Shown: positions 9,011 through 18,236, counted from the first letter of the stretch. The stretch: DNA of 64,000 nt from an uncultured Bacilli bacterium (GCA_934101115.1 CAKOPW010000007.1:16169-80168); one strand, 5' to 3'. Notes: generated by a model not told the origin, from the letters alone. Program-made: numbers and translations.

Positions 9011-9574
9011 TCAATTTTTTTGTACTATTATATCATAATAATGCCATTTTTTATTATCACTTTCTCTAACATATTCTACTTCTTCTAATTTAATTATTTT
9101 AAATTTCTTCAGATAATCTTTTACTTCGTCTATCGAAAACGTGTTAATAGAGTCAACTACATTCCAAGCATCTCTATCACCAAACAATTGACCAACAAAA
9201 TAGCCATCATTTTCAATTGAATTATAAATTTTATTCCACAACTCATCAAATTTTTGGGGATTACAAAATGGAAGACTAAAAAATGCAGTTAATAACTGAG
9301 TTTTTGGCAATTCTATATTTTCAAAACAACTTTCTTTAAATGAAACCAATTGTTTTTCATCTTTTGACAATCTGTTTAAAATGAAATCTTGATTTAATTG
9401 TCTATCAATAGCTAGAACTTTTATACCATTTTTAATCATATATACCGTTTCATTTCCGATGCCACAACCTAAATCAATTGCATTATCTATTTTATGATTA
9501 TCTAAAAATTCAATAAGCAAGCTACACACTTCATCACCACAAGTTTTAATTTGATAATTTGTCCAATCTTTCAT
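9011..9574 (-). CDS. Class I SAM-dependent methyltransferase
   Basis: A small cytoplasmic methyltransferase of 187 residues. The SAM-binding motif I is AIDLGCGIGNETVYM, followed by the acidic loop VLAIDRQ and a motif IV-like region TAFFSLPFCNP. The layout resembles the TehB/thiopurine methyltransferase branch, but the substrate cannot be read from sequence. AGTGAGGAAAG precedes the ATG. It stands alone in the accessory stretch. Confidence 0.8.
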   Translation of the reverse strand: MKDWTNYQIKTCGDEVCSLLIEFLDNHKIDNAIDLGCGIGNETVYMIKNGIKVLAIDRQLNQDFILNRLSKDEKQLVSFKESCFENIELPKTQLLTAFFSLPFCNPQKFDELWNKIYNSIENDGYFVGQLFGDRDAWNVVDSINTFSIDEVKDYLKKFKIIKLEEVEYVRESDNKKWHYYDIIVQKN

Positions 9575-9734
9575 ACTTTCCTCACTTCTAATTAATATTA
9601 AATAACATTTAAATATATCAATTCAACACTTTTCTATTTCTTGACATATCAAAATCCATTTCAAATCTTAGTTTAAAACTCAAAAACAATTACCAAATTG
9701 GTATTAATTTTCGAGAAATAGCATTACCTATTAT

Positions 9735-10388
9735 CTAACTAATTCTATAATGCCCAATTATATCATCACGATATTCTAATATATCTTCTTCATAATATCT
9801 TTGATATGGATTTGCATGATGAATAATAAAATTTATACCTTTACGATTTCTTTTATCAGAAACAATACCAATATGTTTTTTAAAAACTACGATATCTCCA
9901 CCTTGCCATTCTTCTATACTTTTTATATCAGTTGTTAAGCTTATTGCATTATAATCAAAATAAGTTTTCAAATTAGATACTCTTCTAAAATCGATATTTT
10001 TGTCTACAACATCAATATTATATAAATCTCTATTTGCTTTAATATGTTCATTAACAAGGATTTTCAAATCATAACCAGCATCCTTAAGAGCAAAAGCAAT
10101 GACATCAGTACAAACACCATATCCATCATCAGGATAACCATTACTATAATATTTGCTCTTGTATTTGGGTTTAGTAGCTATATACTTTCTAGCCCCCATT
10201 AAGATATCTGTTTGATCATCAATTCCATCATTATCTTTATCTATATCACTTACATAAGTTTTTATATCAAAAAAATCGTTAGTATATTTTTTATGAGGAA
10301 TAAAATTAAATCTATAAAGTAAATACAAAATAATTAGTAAACATAATACAAATGTAATACTTAAAGTAATTAATATTTTCTTTTTCAT
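9735..10388 (-). CDS. DUF1287-type membrane-anchored NlpC/P60-like protein
   Basis: A 217-residue protein with one N-terminal membrane segment (residues 4-24) and an extracellular domain. YPDDGYGVCTDVIAFALKDAG, GDIVVFKKHIGIV and FIIHHANP match the DUF1287 pattern, which places a Cys, a His and a second His in a cysteine-peptidase arrangement. A wall-related hydrolase or amidase role is inferred. The Asp-rich start (YVSDIDKDNDGIDDQTD) resembles a calcium-binding dockerin-like loop. It is 10 bp downstream of the B3/B4 gene and probably co-transcribed. Confidence 0.8.
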   Translation of the reverse strand: MKKKILITLSITFVLCLLIILYLLYRFNFIPHKKYTNDFFDIKTYVSDIDKDNDGIDDQTDILMGARKYIATKPKYKSKYYSNGYPDDGYGVCTDVIAFALKDAGYDLKILVNEHIKANRDLYNIDVVDKNIDFRRVSNLKTYFDYNAISLTTDIKSIEEWQGGDIVVFKKHIGIVSDKRNRKGINFIIHHANPYQRYYEEDILEYRDDIIGHYRIS

Positions 10389-10398
10389 ATCTTCTCCA

Positions 10399-11067
10399 TT
10401 AATTTGTTAAAATAGTTGCTTTACCTCCACAATATTTTGTTGTTATATCTATAATTTCTTTAGCAACTTCTTCTAATTCTTCGTAAGTATTTTCTTTATT
10501 ACCAATAATTAAATATAAAACGTTTTTACTCTCTTCTGTTACTTTTGTTTTATCAACTTGTCTTATATCTAGCCAACAAATCACATCATTATCGTCATCG
10601 ACAAATGAATACTCTCCACTACCAACTGACTTTATTTCATCACTTCCGAGAGGAATAAAATTTTCGGTACCATCAGTTATTTTTAAATTAACATTTCCTG
10701 ATACTTTATCTATATCATGCGCTCCTAAACATAATTTAGAATCAATAGATATAATGTTATAGATATCCACAGCTTTATTGATATGAACCAAATCTTCTCT
10801 TTTAATCAACAATTTAATTAAATTTTCTGATGCAGGAAGATTTTTTCTTCGAGGAACACCTACTGCTTGATGCAGTTCATAAAATCCTTCAATTACTTTA
10901 TCGCCTTTTATATCATAATCTTTATACTTATTTAATAACTCTTTGATTTTATTTTCTCTCCATTTTTCAAACTCAGGATTTGTATCATGATTATTAATAT
11001 TTTCTATTTTTAATCCTAATATTTTTACCCCTAATTCTTTTACTCTATCATCTACTAAAAATCTCAT
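10399..11067 (-). CDS. Stand-alone B3/B4 tRNA-binding (PheRS beta-like editing) domain protein
   Basis: 222 residues resembling the B3/B4 domain of phenylalanyl-tRNA synthetase beta. Visible motifs include VGVPRRKNLPASENLIKLL, VDIYNIISIDSKLCLGAHDIDKV, and a C-terminal VLYLIIGNKENTYEELEEVA. In PheRS this domain hydrolyses Tyr-tRNA-Phe. Free-standing versions are widespread and may trim misacylated tRNA or bind other ligands. It lies between the nitroreductase and the DUF1287 gene and overlaps neither. Confidence 0.8.
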   Translation of the reverse strand: MRFLVDDRVKELGVKILGLKIENINNHDTNPEFEKWRENKIKELLNKYKDYDIKGDKVIEGFYELHQAVGVPRRKNLPASENLIKLLIKREDLVHINKAVDIYNIISIDSKLCLGAHDIDKVSGNVNLKITDGTENFIPLGSDEIKSVGSGEYSFVDDDNDVICWLDIRQVDKTKVTEESKNVLYLIIGNKENTYEELEEVAKEIIDITTKYCGGKATILTN

Positions 11068-11091
11068 ATTATCTATCCTTATCGTTTTTTA

Positions 11092-11598
11092 CTAAACATA
11101 TTTAACTATTTCATTTAGTTCTTTTCTTTGATTATGAAGTGAATTTTCTGGACAATCATCAGTCTTATATCCTAAGTTTATTATACATACAGGATCTATA
11201 CTTTCATCTAAATTAAAAGCTTCTTTTACTTCATTTTTATCAAAAGCTTCAATCCATGTGCTATCAATATTTAAATCAGTTGCTTCTAAAATCATATGTG
11301 TTGCTACAATAGTAGCATCTATTTCAAAAGTTGAAAATTCATTAATATGAAACGCTTTATTTTTGTCACTACAAACTAATAAACAACATTGAGCATTATA
11401 TCTGCATGGAGTTATTTTATCAATTTTTTCCAGACCTTCTTTAGATACAATTACATAAATTAACTGTGGTTGATAATTTTTAGCGGTTGGAGCTAAATTA
11501 CCTACCTCTAAAATCTTTTTAATATCAACTTCTGCTAATTTTTTATCACTAAACTTTCTTGTTGCCGTTCTTTTTCTTATTACTTCATTAAATTCCAT
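11092..11598 (-). CDS. Nitroreductase family protein (FMN-dependent)
   Basis: A 168-residue flavin oxidoreductase. The N-terminus VIRKRTATRKFSDKKL is the FMN-phosphate-binding segment, followed by LAPTAKNYQPQLIYVI. The C-terminus carries CIINLGYKTDDCPENS, in place of the usual I-GYP motif. The natural substrate is not predictable. GAGGTGATTAAAA precedes the ATG. It may head a three-gene unit with the B3/B4 and DUF1287 genes. Confidence 0.85.
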   Translation of the reverse strand: MEFNEVIRKRTATRKFSDKKLAEVDIKKILEVGNLAPTAKNYQPQLIYVIVSKEGLEKIDKITPCRYNAQCCLLVCSDKNKAFHINEFSTFEIDATIVATHMILEATDLNIDSTWIEAFDKNEVKEAFNLDESIDPVCIINLGYKTDDCPENSLHNQRKELNEIVKYV

Positions 11599-11695
11599 TT
11601 TTAATCACCTCTATACTATAAATTCATTATAGCATAAAAATGAATTTCTTACTTTAATAACAAAATGACAAATACAAAAATGGATAAATTATTGT

Positions 11696-12577
11696 TTAAA
11701 ATAGATTAATTATTTTCTTATACTCTTCACCATTTATTGCTTTTTCATCTTCTTTTTGAGCATCTAATGAATAGAAAACAATATGATCTAGTCCGGTAAA
11801 TAAAGATCTGCATATAGTTTTTTTACCTTCACCATCTGACGAATATTTTATAATGTCATATTCAAAATGATCTCCATTTAAAACTATAGGAACAATGAAG
11901 ATAGAATATTCTTCATTTAAATCATTGCCATTTATAGCCGACATCTTTCTTGTTTCATTAGGTGTCAAAGCCGAATCAAGACCGCTTGCTTTTGCTTTTA
12001 CTTCAATATATTCCCATTTGTTAGTTTCCTTATTAAATGCAAAAAAGTCATAACCAAAACCATCACCTATTTCTTGAGAAACCCATTTAAAACAAGAATA
12101 TTTACCTGAATTACTTGCCAAATATTCTTTCACAAGATATTCTGCATAATAACCAAGTTTTCTTTTATTTTCTTTTTTATTTAAAGCAGTATAAAAAATG
12201 CTTTTCAAATACTCCCCATATGCTGAAATATCTTTTTCTGTAAATTCAATATTTTTTCCTAATAACCAACTACCATTTTTATCAAAAGAACTATTACTAA
12301 TTCCATAATAATCTAAAAGATCTTTTATCCAACGGCTATCATATTGTGGAAATGCTTCTGCACATATACAAGTTATTAAATCACAATAAGTCGTGATATT
12401 TCTTCCATATCTTTGACTAAACAAAGCCATTTCACTATATAAAGCTGTAGTATCTCTAAAAGGAAGTGCTTCTATCAATAAAGTTTTTGCATAGTCATAT
12501 CTTAAGTCAGAATTTTCTTTCATACATATAAATTTAATAACTTCATTTTTTCTTTTCTCGATAATATAGTTTTCCAT
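11696..12577 (-). CDS. DUF3883-type protein with restriction-nuclease-like fold
   Basis: 293 residues. The C-terminal half carries GYYAEYLVKEYL, then GFGYDFFAFNK...WEYIEVKAKASG, an Asp...Glu-x-Lys pattern of PD-(D/E)XK nucleases. NETRKMSAI follows, as in DUF3883 domains found beside restriction and defence genes. The N-terminal half (about 1-140) is unlike anything I recognise. The ATG at 12577 is chosen over 12592 because GGTGGGA lies about 5 nt ahead of it. The neighbour upstream is a DinD homologue, so the pair may be a DNA-damage or defence remnant; this is inference. Confidence 0.65.
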   Translation of the reverse strand: MENYIIEKRKNEVIKFICMKENSDLRYDYAKTLLIEALPFRDTTALYSEMALFSQRYGRNITTYCDLITCICAEAFPQYDSRWIKDLLDYYGISNSSFDKNGSWLLGKNIEFTEKDISAYGEYLKSIFYTALNKKENKRKLGYYAEYLVKEYLASNSGKYSCFKWVSQEIGDGFGYDFFAFNKETNKWEYIEVKAKASGLDSALTPNETRKMSAINGNDLNEEYSIFIVPIVLNGDHFEYDIIKYSSDGEGKKTICRSLFTGLDHIVFYSLDAQKEDEKAINGEEYKKIINLF

Positions 12578-12593
12578 TTTATCCCACCACATT

Positions 12594-12618
12594 CACTAAA
12601 AACACCTTTAAAAAAGGC
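12594..12618 (-). terminator. Weak terminator after the DinD gene
   Basis: On the minus strand CCTTT and AAAGG form a short stem followed by GTTTTT. It is short and AT-rich, so the call is tentative. Confidence 0.4.
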
Positions 12619-12695
12619 ATAATTTATATAAATTGGCTATATTATAGTACATTTCTATATAAAAGAAAAGAATATAAACTTTAAACTAATAAATA

Positions 12696-13523
12696 TTACT
12701 TTATCGTTATTTCTGATTTGATTTTTTCTTTTTCAAGAGCTTTTAAACTTTTTTCAGGAGTTGGCATATCCTCTGGCATTATTCCACCAATATCAAGAAT
12801 AGCTTTTCTTACCTTTCTACCTACTTCATAATGAACATTTTTTGCTTCGTTTTCTTTTTGTATATCATCTTTTAAAAGTTTTTGCTTAGTTTGATTTATC
12901 CTAAATAAATTAACAACAAGCTCATCTTCATTCATGTTATCCAAAATATCTTCTCTATATCTTAATTTTTTTCTTTTAAATATATCATTTGCAGTCTCTC
13001 CGTTATATAAGCCTTTATAACCAGCATTATGAAATTCTGCCATATTTTTTACACCAGCATTAACTGCAGTTTTTTGAAGCGTATAATTTCCTTGCTTAAT
13101 TAATTTTCTTTGATAAATTCTTTTTTCATCATCAGACAATAAATCATAATCACATTCAAAAACTTCTTGTTTTCTCGTCTGAAAAGCAAAATATGTTTGA
13201 CCTAGAGCTATTACTTTTTTCTTAGGATCTGCATTTTGAACTATTAAATAACATATATACCTTGATAATTTAAAATCTTTAACGATTTCCTTTTTACCTT
13301 TACCGGTTTTTATTGGCTTGTTGACCTCAACAACCCAATTAACTTGAAAAGAAATACTATTTTGTGCAGAAATTACAGATTTATCGATTACATTTTGAAA
13401 ATTTCTCCAATCTTTATACTCTAAAGCTTTCTGTAATTCACGTGCATACCAAAACTCATTTCCATTTTCATCGATATGTTTTATATTTTCAAAAACGCTT
13501 ATGTTGTATTTCTCTGAAATCAT
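12696..13523 (-). CDS. dinD: DNA-damage-inducible protein D homologue
   Basis: About 275 residues, the usual length of E. coli DinD (274), which disassembles RecA filaments. The N-terminal BRO/KilA-like region reads IKHIDENGNEFWYARELQKALE. It is followed by LSRYICYLIVQNADPKKKVIALGQTYFAFQTRKQE, of which LSRYICYLI and GQTYFAFQTR are strongly conserved. The ATG at 13523 is preferred over 13541 because GGAGG overlaps the latter's codons and sits 11 nt before the former. A perfect palindrome overlaps its likely promoter. Confidence 0.88.
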   Translation of the reverse strand: MISEKYNISVFENIKHIDENGNEFWYARELQKALEYKDWRNFQNVIDKSVISAQNSISFQVNWVVEVNKPIKTGKGKKEIVKDFKLSRYICYLIVQNADPKKKVIALGQTYFAFQTRKQEVFECDYDLLSDDEKRIYQRKLIKQGNYTLQKTAVNAGVKNMAEFHNAGYKGLYNGETANDIFKRKKLRYREDILDNMNEDELVVNLFRINQTKQKLLKDDIQKENEAKNVHYEVGRKVRKAILDIGGIMPEDMPTPEKSLKALEKEKIKSEITIK

Positions 13524-13546
13524 GTTATCTATAACCTCCATTTTCT

Positions 13547-13560
13547 ACTTATATATAAGT
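13547..13560. promoter_or_regulatory. Palindromic operator candidate upstream of dinD
   Basis: ACTTATATATAAGT is a perfect 14-bp palindrome. On the minus strand it overlaps a possible -10 (TATAAG), 16 bp from a TTGTCC -35. It does not match the E. coli LexA box or the Bacillus SOS box, so the regulator is unknown. As an AT-only palindrome it could also occur by chance. Confidence 0.4.
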
Positions 13561-13590
13561 CGTTCAAATGGACAATTACTTTTTTATCAG

Positions 13591-13621
13591 AAAAAAACTC
13601 ATTAAATTTGATTTTAATGAG
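13591..13621 (-). terminator. Terminator overlapping the metallopeptidase stop codon
   Basis: On the minus strand CTCATTAAA pairs with TTTAATGAG across ATCAAA, followed by seven Ts. The TAA stop of the upstream gene lies within the 5' arm. Confidence 0.85.
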
Positions 13622-14735
13622 CTACTAACTTATCCCATCTATTATTACCAGAAGATGCAGAAGTAAAACTTTGATTTATTTGATTTGTTATAGTTTTAGC
13701 TTTTTCATTAATTGGATGTCCTGCCTTTAAATATGAAGGAGCATAACTTCTGTACATTAAGTTAGCGAACACCTCGGCTCTATCCTCTTTATAATTAGCT
13801 TTAGAATATTTAGATACAAAATAGCAAGGATCATCTAAAAGATAAACGTATTTATTATCTTGTACACCATAACTAAAATCTGCAGGATTTATTTGTTTCA
13901 TACTTTGTTCTAATGTATATGAACTATAAATTCCTTTGGATGTAAAATAGCAATCTATTGCATGCATTATTTCATGATGCACTGTACTTTCTAAAATTGA
14001 TGAACTCGGTGAATGTGTTGCCACAATTAAAATTACTAAAGTAGAGCTATTATTGTTATCAGTAAGCCCCGCTGCGTAACCATTAATATTATCAACTAAA
14101 TAAATAGAAATTGGTTTCCATTTATTCTTTATTTCACTAAAAAATGATTTAGGATATTTTTTTAAGGCATCCTCAATTTTAGTTAAATTGTAACTGATAA
14201 CTTCATCATCATATAGCTTAGTAGGCGTTGCATATGAATTCTTATACTTGCCGTCAATTTCATCCTTATATCCAACTACAACGTTATACTTAGATAACAA
14301 TTGATTTCTATATTCATTGTTCTTTTGAGCTTGAGTTTTAACTGTAGTTGTTGTAGTAGTTTTAGTTGATTCTGCTTTGCTTGTTTTGTTAACTATACTT
14401 GTAACAACGTTATTACTCTTTTTTGTTGTTATTACATTAGTGGTATTTTCACTCCTAGTACTTGTAGTAACATTAGAGTTATTTTTATTTTCTATTGTTG
14501 TTTTATTTATTTCCTCTTTATTTTCAATATCATCTAATCTCTCTGTAGTGATTGTTTCATTTTTTTCAGGAAATTCAGTCTTACTTGTTTCTTTTTCTGT
14601 AATTTCATTGCTAAAATGTTTATTTAAAGTGGAGTTTTTTTTATCATTTAAAACAAATATTCCAACTAAACCCAAACATAAACCTAATATAATTAACCCA
14701 ACTATAATATTTTTTTTACTTACTATTTTTTTCAT
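13614..14735 (-). CDS. Membrane-anchored zinc metallopeptidase with Thr/Asn-rich stalk
   Basis: 373 residues. An N-terminal membrane anchor (residues 9-30) is followed by a low-complexity Thr/Ser/Asn/Glu stalk (about 35-140) and a globular extracellular domain. The zinc motif is VHHEIMHAID (His254-Glu255-x-x-His258), and RAEVFANLMYRSYAP some 70 residues later supplies a likely third ligand Glu. This resembles the Mx1-like zinc-binding metallopeptidase group, but the substrate is unknown. A polythreonine run (about 124-131) suggests O-glycosylation or a flexible spacer. It has its own terminator. Confidence 0.75.
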   Translation of the reverse strand: MKKIVSKKNIIVGLIILGLCLGLVGIFVLNDKKNSTLNKHFSNEITEKETSKTEFPEKNETITTERLDDIENKEEINKTTIENKNNSNVTTSTRSENTTNVITTKKSNNVVTSIVNKTSKAESTKTTTTTTVKTQAQKNNEYRNQLLSKYNVVVGYKDEIDGKYKNSYATPTKLYDDEVISYNLTKIEDALKKYPKSFFSEIKNKWKPISIYLVDNINGYAAGLTDNNNSSTLVILIVATHSPSSSILESTVHHEIMHAIDCYFTSKGIYSSYTLEQSMKQINPADFSYGVQDNKYVYLLDDPCYFVSKYSKANYKEDRAEVFANLMYRSYAPSYLKAGHPINEKAKTITNQINQSFTSASSGNNRWDKLVAH

Positions 14736-14780
14736 ACTTCCTATTAATAATCTTTATTATTACCCTTCTTTGTTTTATAT

Positions 14781-15338
14781 TTATTCATCGCTTTTATCGA
14801 GTTTCATACTTTCATAATATTCACGTAATCCCAAATATCTATTATTCCATAAATCTAATGTTCCATTCAAAGAATATGAATAAATTAAAGTATTTGTTTT
14901 ATTATCTTCAGTATCCTCAGCTGTATATTTTTCTTTTACTTGCATTACATTATCATATAAATATAATGCAGGTCTATTATCATAATAAGTTACTTCTACC
15001 CTAAACGTACTATATTTATTTAATTGTTTGCAATAATTTATTGTATCTGTTAAAACTTTAGTTCCATATCCTTTCTTTCGATGTTCTTTTAAAATGGTAA
15101 ACCAATCAAGCCAAATAGTATCAGGATAATCTTTTAGAACATCAACTCCTGTAATACCAATTAAATTATCCATATCATATACTAAAAAGATTGCATTATC
15201 TACTCTAGGTTCACTTGCCTTATAATATAAGTCATCATAATCAGGATCTTCAGGCCAAGTTTCTTTTTGAATTTTAAAAGCTATATCTAAATTTCTTAAA
15301 TTAAGTTCAACATATTTTAATCCATACAATGATTGCAC
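14781..15338 (-). CDS. GNAT family N-acetyltransferase
   Basis: About 185 residues. The acetyl-CoA loop is LKEHRKKGYGTKVLTDTI, preceded by TIWLDWFTIL. It is a paralogue of the GNAT protein at 8361-8894. The GTG at 15338 is chosen because GGGAG lies 8 nt upstream. The longest open frame begins at a TTG (15353) without a ribosome binding site. A TTG at 15329 would align best with the paralogue's start but is too far from GGGAG. The substrate is unknown. Confidence 0.8.
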   Translation of the reverse strand: MQSLYGLKYVELNLRNLDIAFKIQKETWPEDPDYDDLYYKASEPRVDNAIFLVYDMDNLIGITGVDVLKDYPDTIWLDWFTILKEHRKKGYGTKVLTDTINYCKQLNKYSTFRVEVTYYDNRPALYLYDNVMQVKEKYTAEDTEDNKTNTLIYSYSLNGTLDLWNNRYLGLREYYESMKLDKSDE

Positions 15339-15425
15339 AGCATTCACTCCCAACTTTTTATTACCATATTTAACATATAATAAATTATAACATCTTTAAG
15401 TAACAAAATCGACTAATAATCACCC

Positions 15426-16304
15426 TTAATTTTCTTTAGCATCACCAATTACTTTTAACAAACTATATTCATCATTTGTATCATAATTAACTGCCCATAT
15501 CATCACTCCAGCACAATTAGTTTTCTCAACCAACTCCAACTTTTTTAGTAAAGTTAATTTACCATTATAAAACTCTCCATCATAATAATCTTTAAAATAA
15601 TTGTTTTTATTGCAGTTTAAAATATCACGATACATTAAACCATTAGGTCTAGAGTAAAAAGGTAATCCCAAAACAATTTTATTGCACAAATATTTTCTTT
15701 GCTTCAACCAATAATCAATTGAAATTTTGGCATAATTGTATGAAGAATGATTGTCTTCACTCGAATTATCATAAACCATTAAATTTATCCAATCAACAGC
15801 ATTTAAAACTTTATCCGTTATTGCTAATATATTTGAAATTCTACCATCAACGTTTATCCCCGGAGGTATAGCAATAGATAATTGTTTATTGCATGCATTT
15901 AACTTGCATTTAAAGTTTTCTACCATATATTCATACTTACTACTATACTTTTCTGATGGAAATTCCCAATCTAGATCAATACCATCAAAATTGAATTCGT
16001 CAACAATATTCATAACATTTTTTATAAAAATATCTATTATTTCTTTCTTATCACATATCTTTTCAAACACAACATCAAGTTTTTTATTTTCATAACTCCA
16101 TCCTCCAATTGAAATAAAAACTTTGACATTATTTTTATGAGAAAAAGAAATTAATTTATTGATTTTTTCATAATTTAATTTAACCAAAGAGCCATCTTCT
16201 TTAGGAATTAAAAATGCATAATTTATATGAGTCAAATAATGATAGTTTATATTATCTTCATTTAATTCATCATTCCATGATGTAAAATAACCAATTACTT
16301 TCAA
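15426..16304 (-). CDS. Glycoside hydrolase family 18 protein (chitinase-like)
   Basis: 292 residues with the GH18 active site FDGIDLDWEFP, giving Asp107, Asp110, Asp112 and catalytic Glu114. Other barrel strands are visible as KVFISIGGWSYENK and WINLMVYD, and the C-terminal AGVMIWAVNYD is typical of the family. There is no signal peptide: the protein starts MKVIGYFTSWNDE directly at the first barrel strand. It would therefore act in the cytoplasm or be released by lysis. GH18 enzymes cut chitin or other GlcNAc polymers. It lies 36 bp after the phosphoesterase gene and may be co-transcribed with it. Confidence 0.88.
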   Translation of the reverse strand: MKVIGYFTSWNDELNEDNINYHYLTHINYAFLIPKEDGSLVKLNYEKINKLISFSHKNNVKVFISIGGWSYENKKLDVVFEKICDKKEIIDIFIKNVMNIVDEFNFDGIDLDWEFPSEKYSSKYEYMVENFKCKLNACNKQLSIAIPPGINVDGRISNILAITDKVLNAVDWINLMVYDNSSEDNHSSYNYAKISIDYWLKQRKYLCNKIVLGLPFYSRPNGLMYRDILNCNKNNYFKDYYDGEFYNGKLTLLKKLELVEKTNCAGVMIWAVNYDTNDEYSLLKVIGDAKEN

Positions 16305-16340
16305 ATTTTCACCTTCATTTTTATTTAATACCTTTAATTG

Positions 16341-17384
16341 CTAGTAAGATAGGTCAATTTTTTCTCGTACTTTTCCGTTTTTTAATTTTGTATTTCCAAC
16401 TTTAGTGATAGAAATAATTTTATTTGTTGTGTCTATTGATAAAACATAAAAATTATTATCAACTTTAGATATAGGTTTTATATCATCATTTTGTCTTTCA
16501 AATAATTTAGAAGTAGCTGCTGGAACCGTAATTGTTAATTGATCATGATAATCTTTCGAAGTGGTAACAAAAGAGCAATGTAAATGACCTGTTAAAATAC
16601 AAATTAATTTCCCGTTTTCTCTTTTAGAAAAATCATAATTAATTATAGGATTTTTCAAATAATCCTTATATTCTTTTTTTACCTCATATTCCTTGTCAAT
16701 TTTTAAGCTATGTTGAAACGCATTAATAATATCACCTATTGGATTGCCTATGATACTAAATTGCAAATAACCATAGCCATCACTTAAATCAGTTTTCAAA
16801 TTTGTCTTATTAACATCTGTACAAAAATCACATTCTATATAATTGGGATTTAAATCGGGAAGTTGATGCATTAATACAATAACCTGATAATCAATCGGAG
16901 TTTTATCTAAAATATATGCAAACCATTTTAATTGCTCACTTGATATATATCTTCTATGTTCAAACCCAATTGTTTTATCAGAATTTCTTGTTCCCTCATA
17001 TTCGAAAACACTTATAATTCTTATTTTAAATTGGTCTAAATCTTTATAATAATAACAACTCTTACTATTAACGTTTTTTTCTTCAAGAATATTAGCCTTT
17101 AACATTGGAAAAATATACGTGTTAAAAATTTTAAAAGAATCAACACTTTTATATTCATCAATTCCCACATCATGATTTCCAATTGTATAAAATACTGGTT
17201 TAGAAATTAGTAAAGACTTTTCCCAAAAGAAACTTGTATCTTCATCACAATATGTGGATACGCTATCACCTAAACATATCCCTATATCAACATCATTTGT
17301 TTGAATATATTCCAAATATCGAATCAAAGCATCAAAATCTCCGTGTATATCAGAAATTAATCCAATTTTTAAATTTTTTTGCAT
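16341..17384 (-). CDS. Calcineurin-like metallophosphoesterase
   Basis: 347 residues, cytoplasmic. All five metallophosphoesterase motifs are present: ISDIHGD, CLGDSVS, TIGNHDVGI, VLMHQLPD and TGHLHCSF. They ligate two metals. The substrate (phosphomonoester, diester or nucleotide) is not predictable. It is followed closely by the GH18 gene and preceded by a small unknown gene, so the three may form one transcript. Confidence 0.87.
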   Translation of the reverse strand: MQKNLKIGLISDIHGDFDALIRYLEYIQTNDVDIGICLGDSVSTYCDEDTSFFWEKSLLISKPVFYTIGNHDVGIDEYKSVDSFKIFNTYIFPMLKANILEEKNVNSKSCYYYKDLDQFKIRIISVFEYEGTRNSDKTIGFEHRRYISSEQLKWFAYILDKTPIDYQVIVLMHQLPDLNPNYIECDFCTDVNKTNLKTDLSDGYGYLQFSIIGNPIGDIINAFQHSLKIDKEYEVKKEYKDYLKNPIINYDFSKRENGKLICILTGHLHCSFVTTSKDYHDQLTITVPAATSKLFERQNDDIKPISKVDNNFYVLSIDTTNKIISITKVGNTKLKNGKVREKIDLSY

Positions 17385-17407
17385 ATTATACTCCCTTAAA
17401 TACCAAA

Positions 17408-17797
17408 CTAAATGGCTTTTAATTTATCTGCATACACTCTAATTTCTAAAGACTCTAATTCAATATCCAACTTATTATTTTTATTCATAACACAAGCGTT
17501 AGAAAAATCATCAAATTTAAAATAAAATATAAGAGAGTCAATTGTTTTTCTTTCAACGTAACACACTGTTGGCCAAATAAGCACTGAATTATTATTTACA
17601 GCAAAAGTATATTCATTAAAATCCATATTTTGTTTTTCACTTACAGGTATCCTACGTATTTCATCCCAATTATATATATGTACATAATAGCTATATCTAT
17701 CAGTTTTGTCAGTAATGTACAAACCATACTTATCTAATTCTATCTTATCTATTTCCAGATTTACACCATTTAAAATCATTATATTTTCGCATATCAT
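17408..17797 (-). CDS. Hypothetical protein, 129 residues
   Basis: I do not recognise a family. The protein is soluble, rich in beta-type residues (YGLYITDKTDRYSYYVHIYNW) and contains one CYVERKT segment. The ATG is supported by GGAGTGAT 7 nt upstream. It starts just after the broken ASCH gene and ends 23 bp before the phosphoesterase. Confidence 0.6.
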   Translation of the reverse strand: MICENIMILNGVNLEIDKIELDKYGLYITDKTDRYSYYVHIYNWDEIRRIPVSEKQNMDFNEYTFAVNNNSVLIWPTVCYVERKTIDSLIFYFKFDDFSNACVMNKNNKLDIELESLEIRVYADKLKAI

Positions 17798-17820
17798 ATA
17801 ATCACTCCATCAAATATTAA

Positions 17821-18160
17821 TCAAACCAACTCAATTTTAAATCCTACAATTTTAGAGCTTTTAACAATTTCTTCACCAAATATTTTATTAAATAAAGAAA
17901 TAAATTCTTCTTTAGAACAATCTAAATTATTATTCAAATATTCCTTGCTTTCGCAAAGGGGAATCTAAATCATCATATATAAATTTATCAATAACTCTTG
18001 TAATCAAATATTTATTTTCGTCTCCAACTACAATAAATTTAATTGTATCTCCAACCTTAATGCTATTAGACTTTTCATTTAATAACCTAAATTCAACATT
18101 TTTCTTTCTAGAAAACATATCATTATAAACTTCATTATATATCCTATAGCTATATTCCAT
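17821..18160 (-). pseudogene. ASCH-domain gene broken by a frameshift
   Basis: The first frame (18160-17930) encodes an ASCH-like start: KNVEFRLLNEKSNSIKVGDTIKFIVV, then a run ending DDLDSPLRKQGIFE and a stop. A different frame then continues without a break to 17821 as KEYLNNNLDCSKEEFISLFNKIFGEEIVKSSKIVGFKIELV. The GEE..KSSKIVGFKIEL tail is typical of the end of small ASCH proteins. One indel near 17935-17950 (by CCCTTTGCGAAAGCAAGG) restores a protein of about 112 residues. ASCH domains bind RNA or modified nucleosides. It is either a real pseudogene or an assembly error. Confidence 0.75.
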
Positions 18161-18236
18161 AATTCATTTATCCCTCATTTCTAAAAGTTATAACACTTTA
18201 TAATTAATACCATAAAAATTATACCATTTATGCAAT

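Noticed and set aside
14377..14817. A hydrophobic plus-strand ORF of 146 codons
   Set aside because: Antisense of the Thr/Asn/Lys-rich stalk of the metallopeptidase, which automatically yields Val/Leu/Phe runs.
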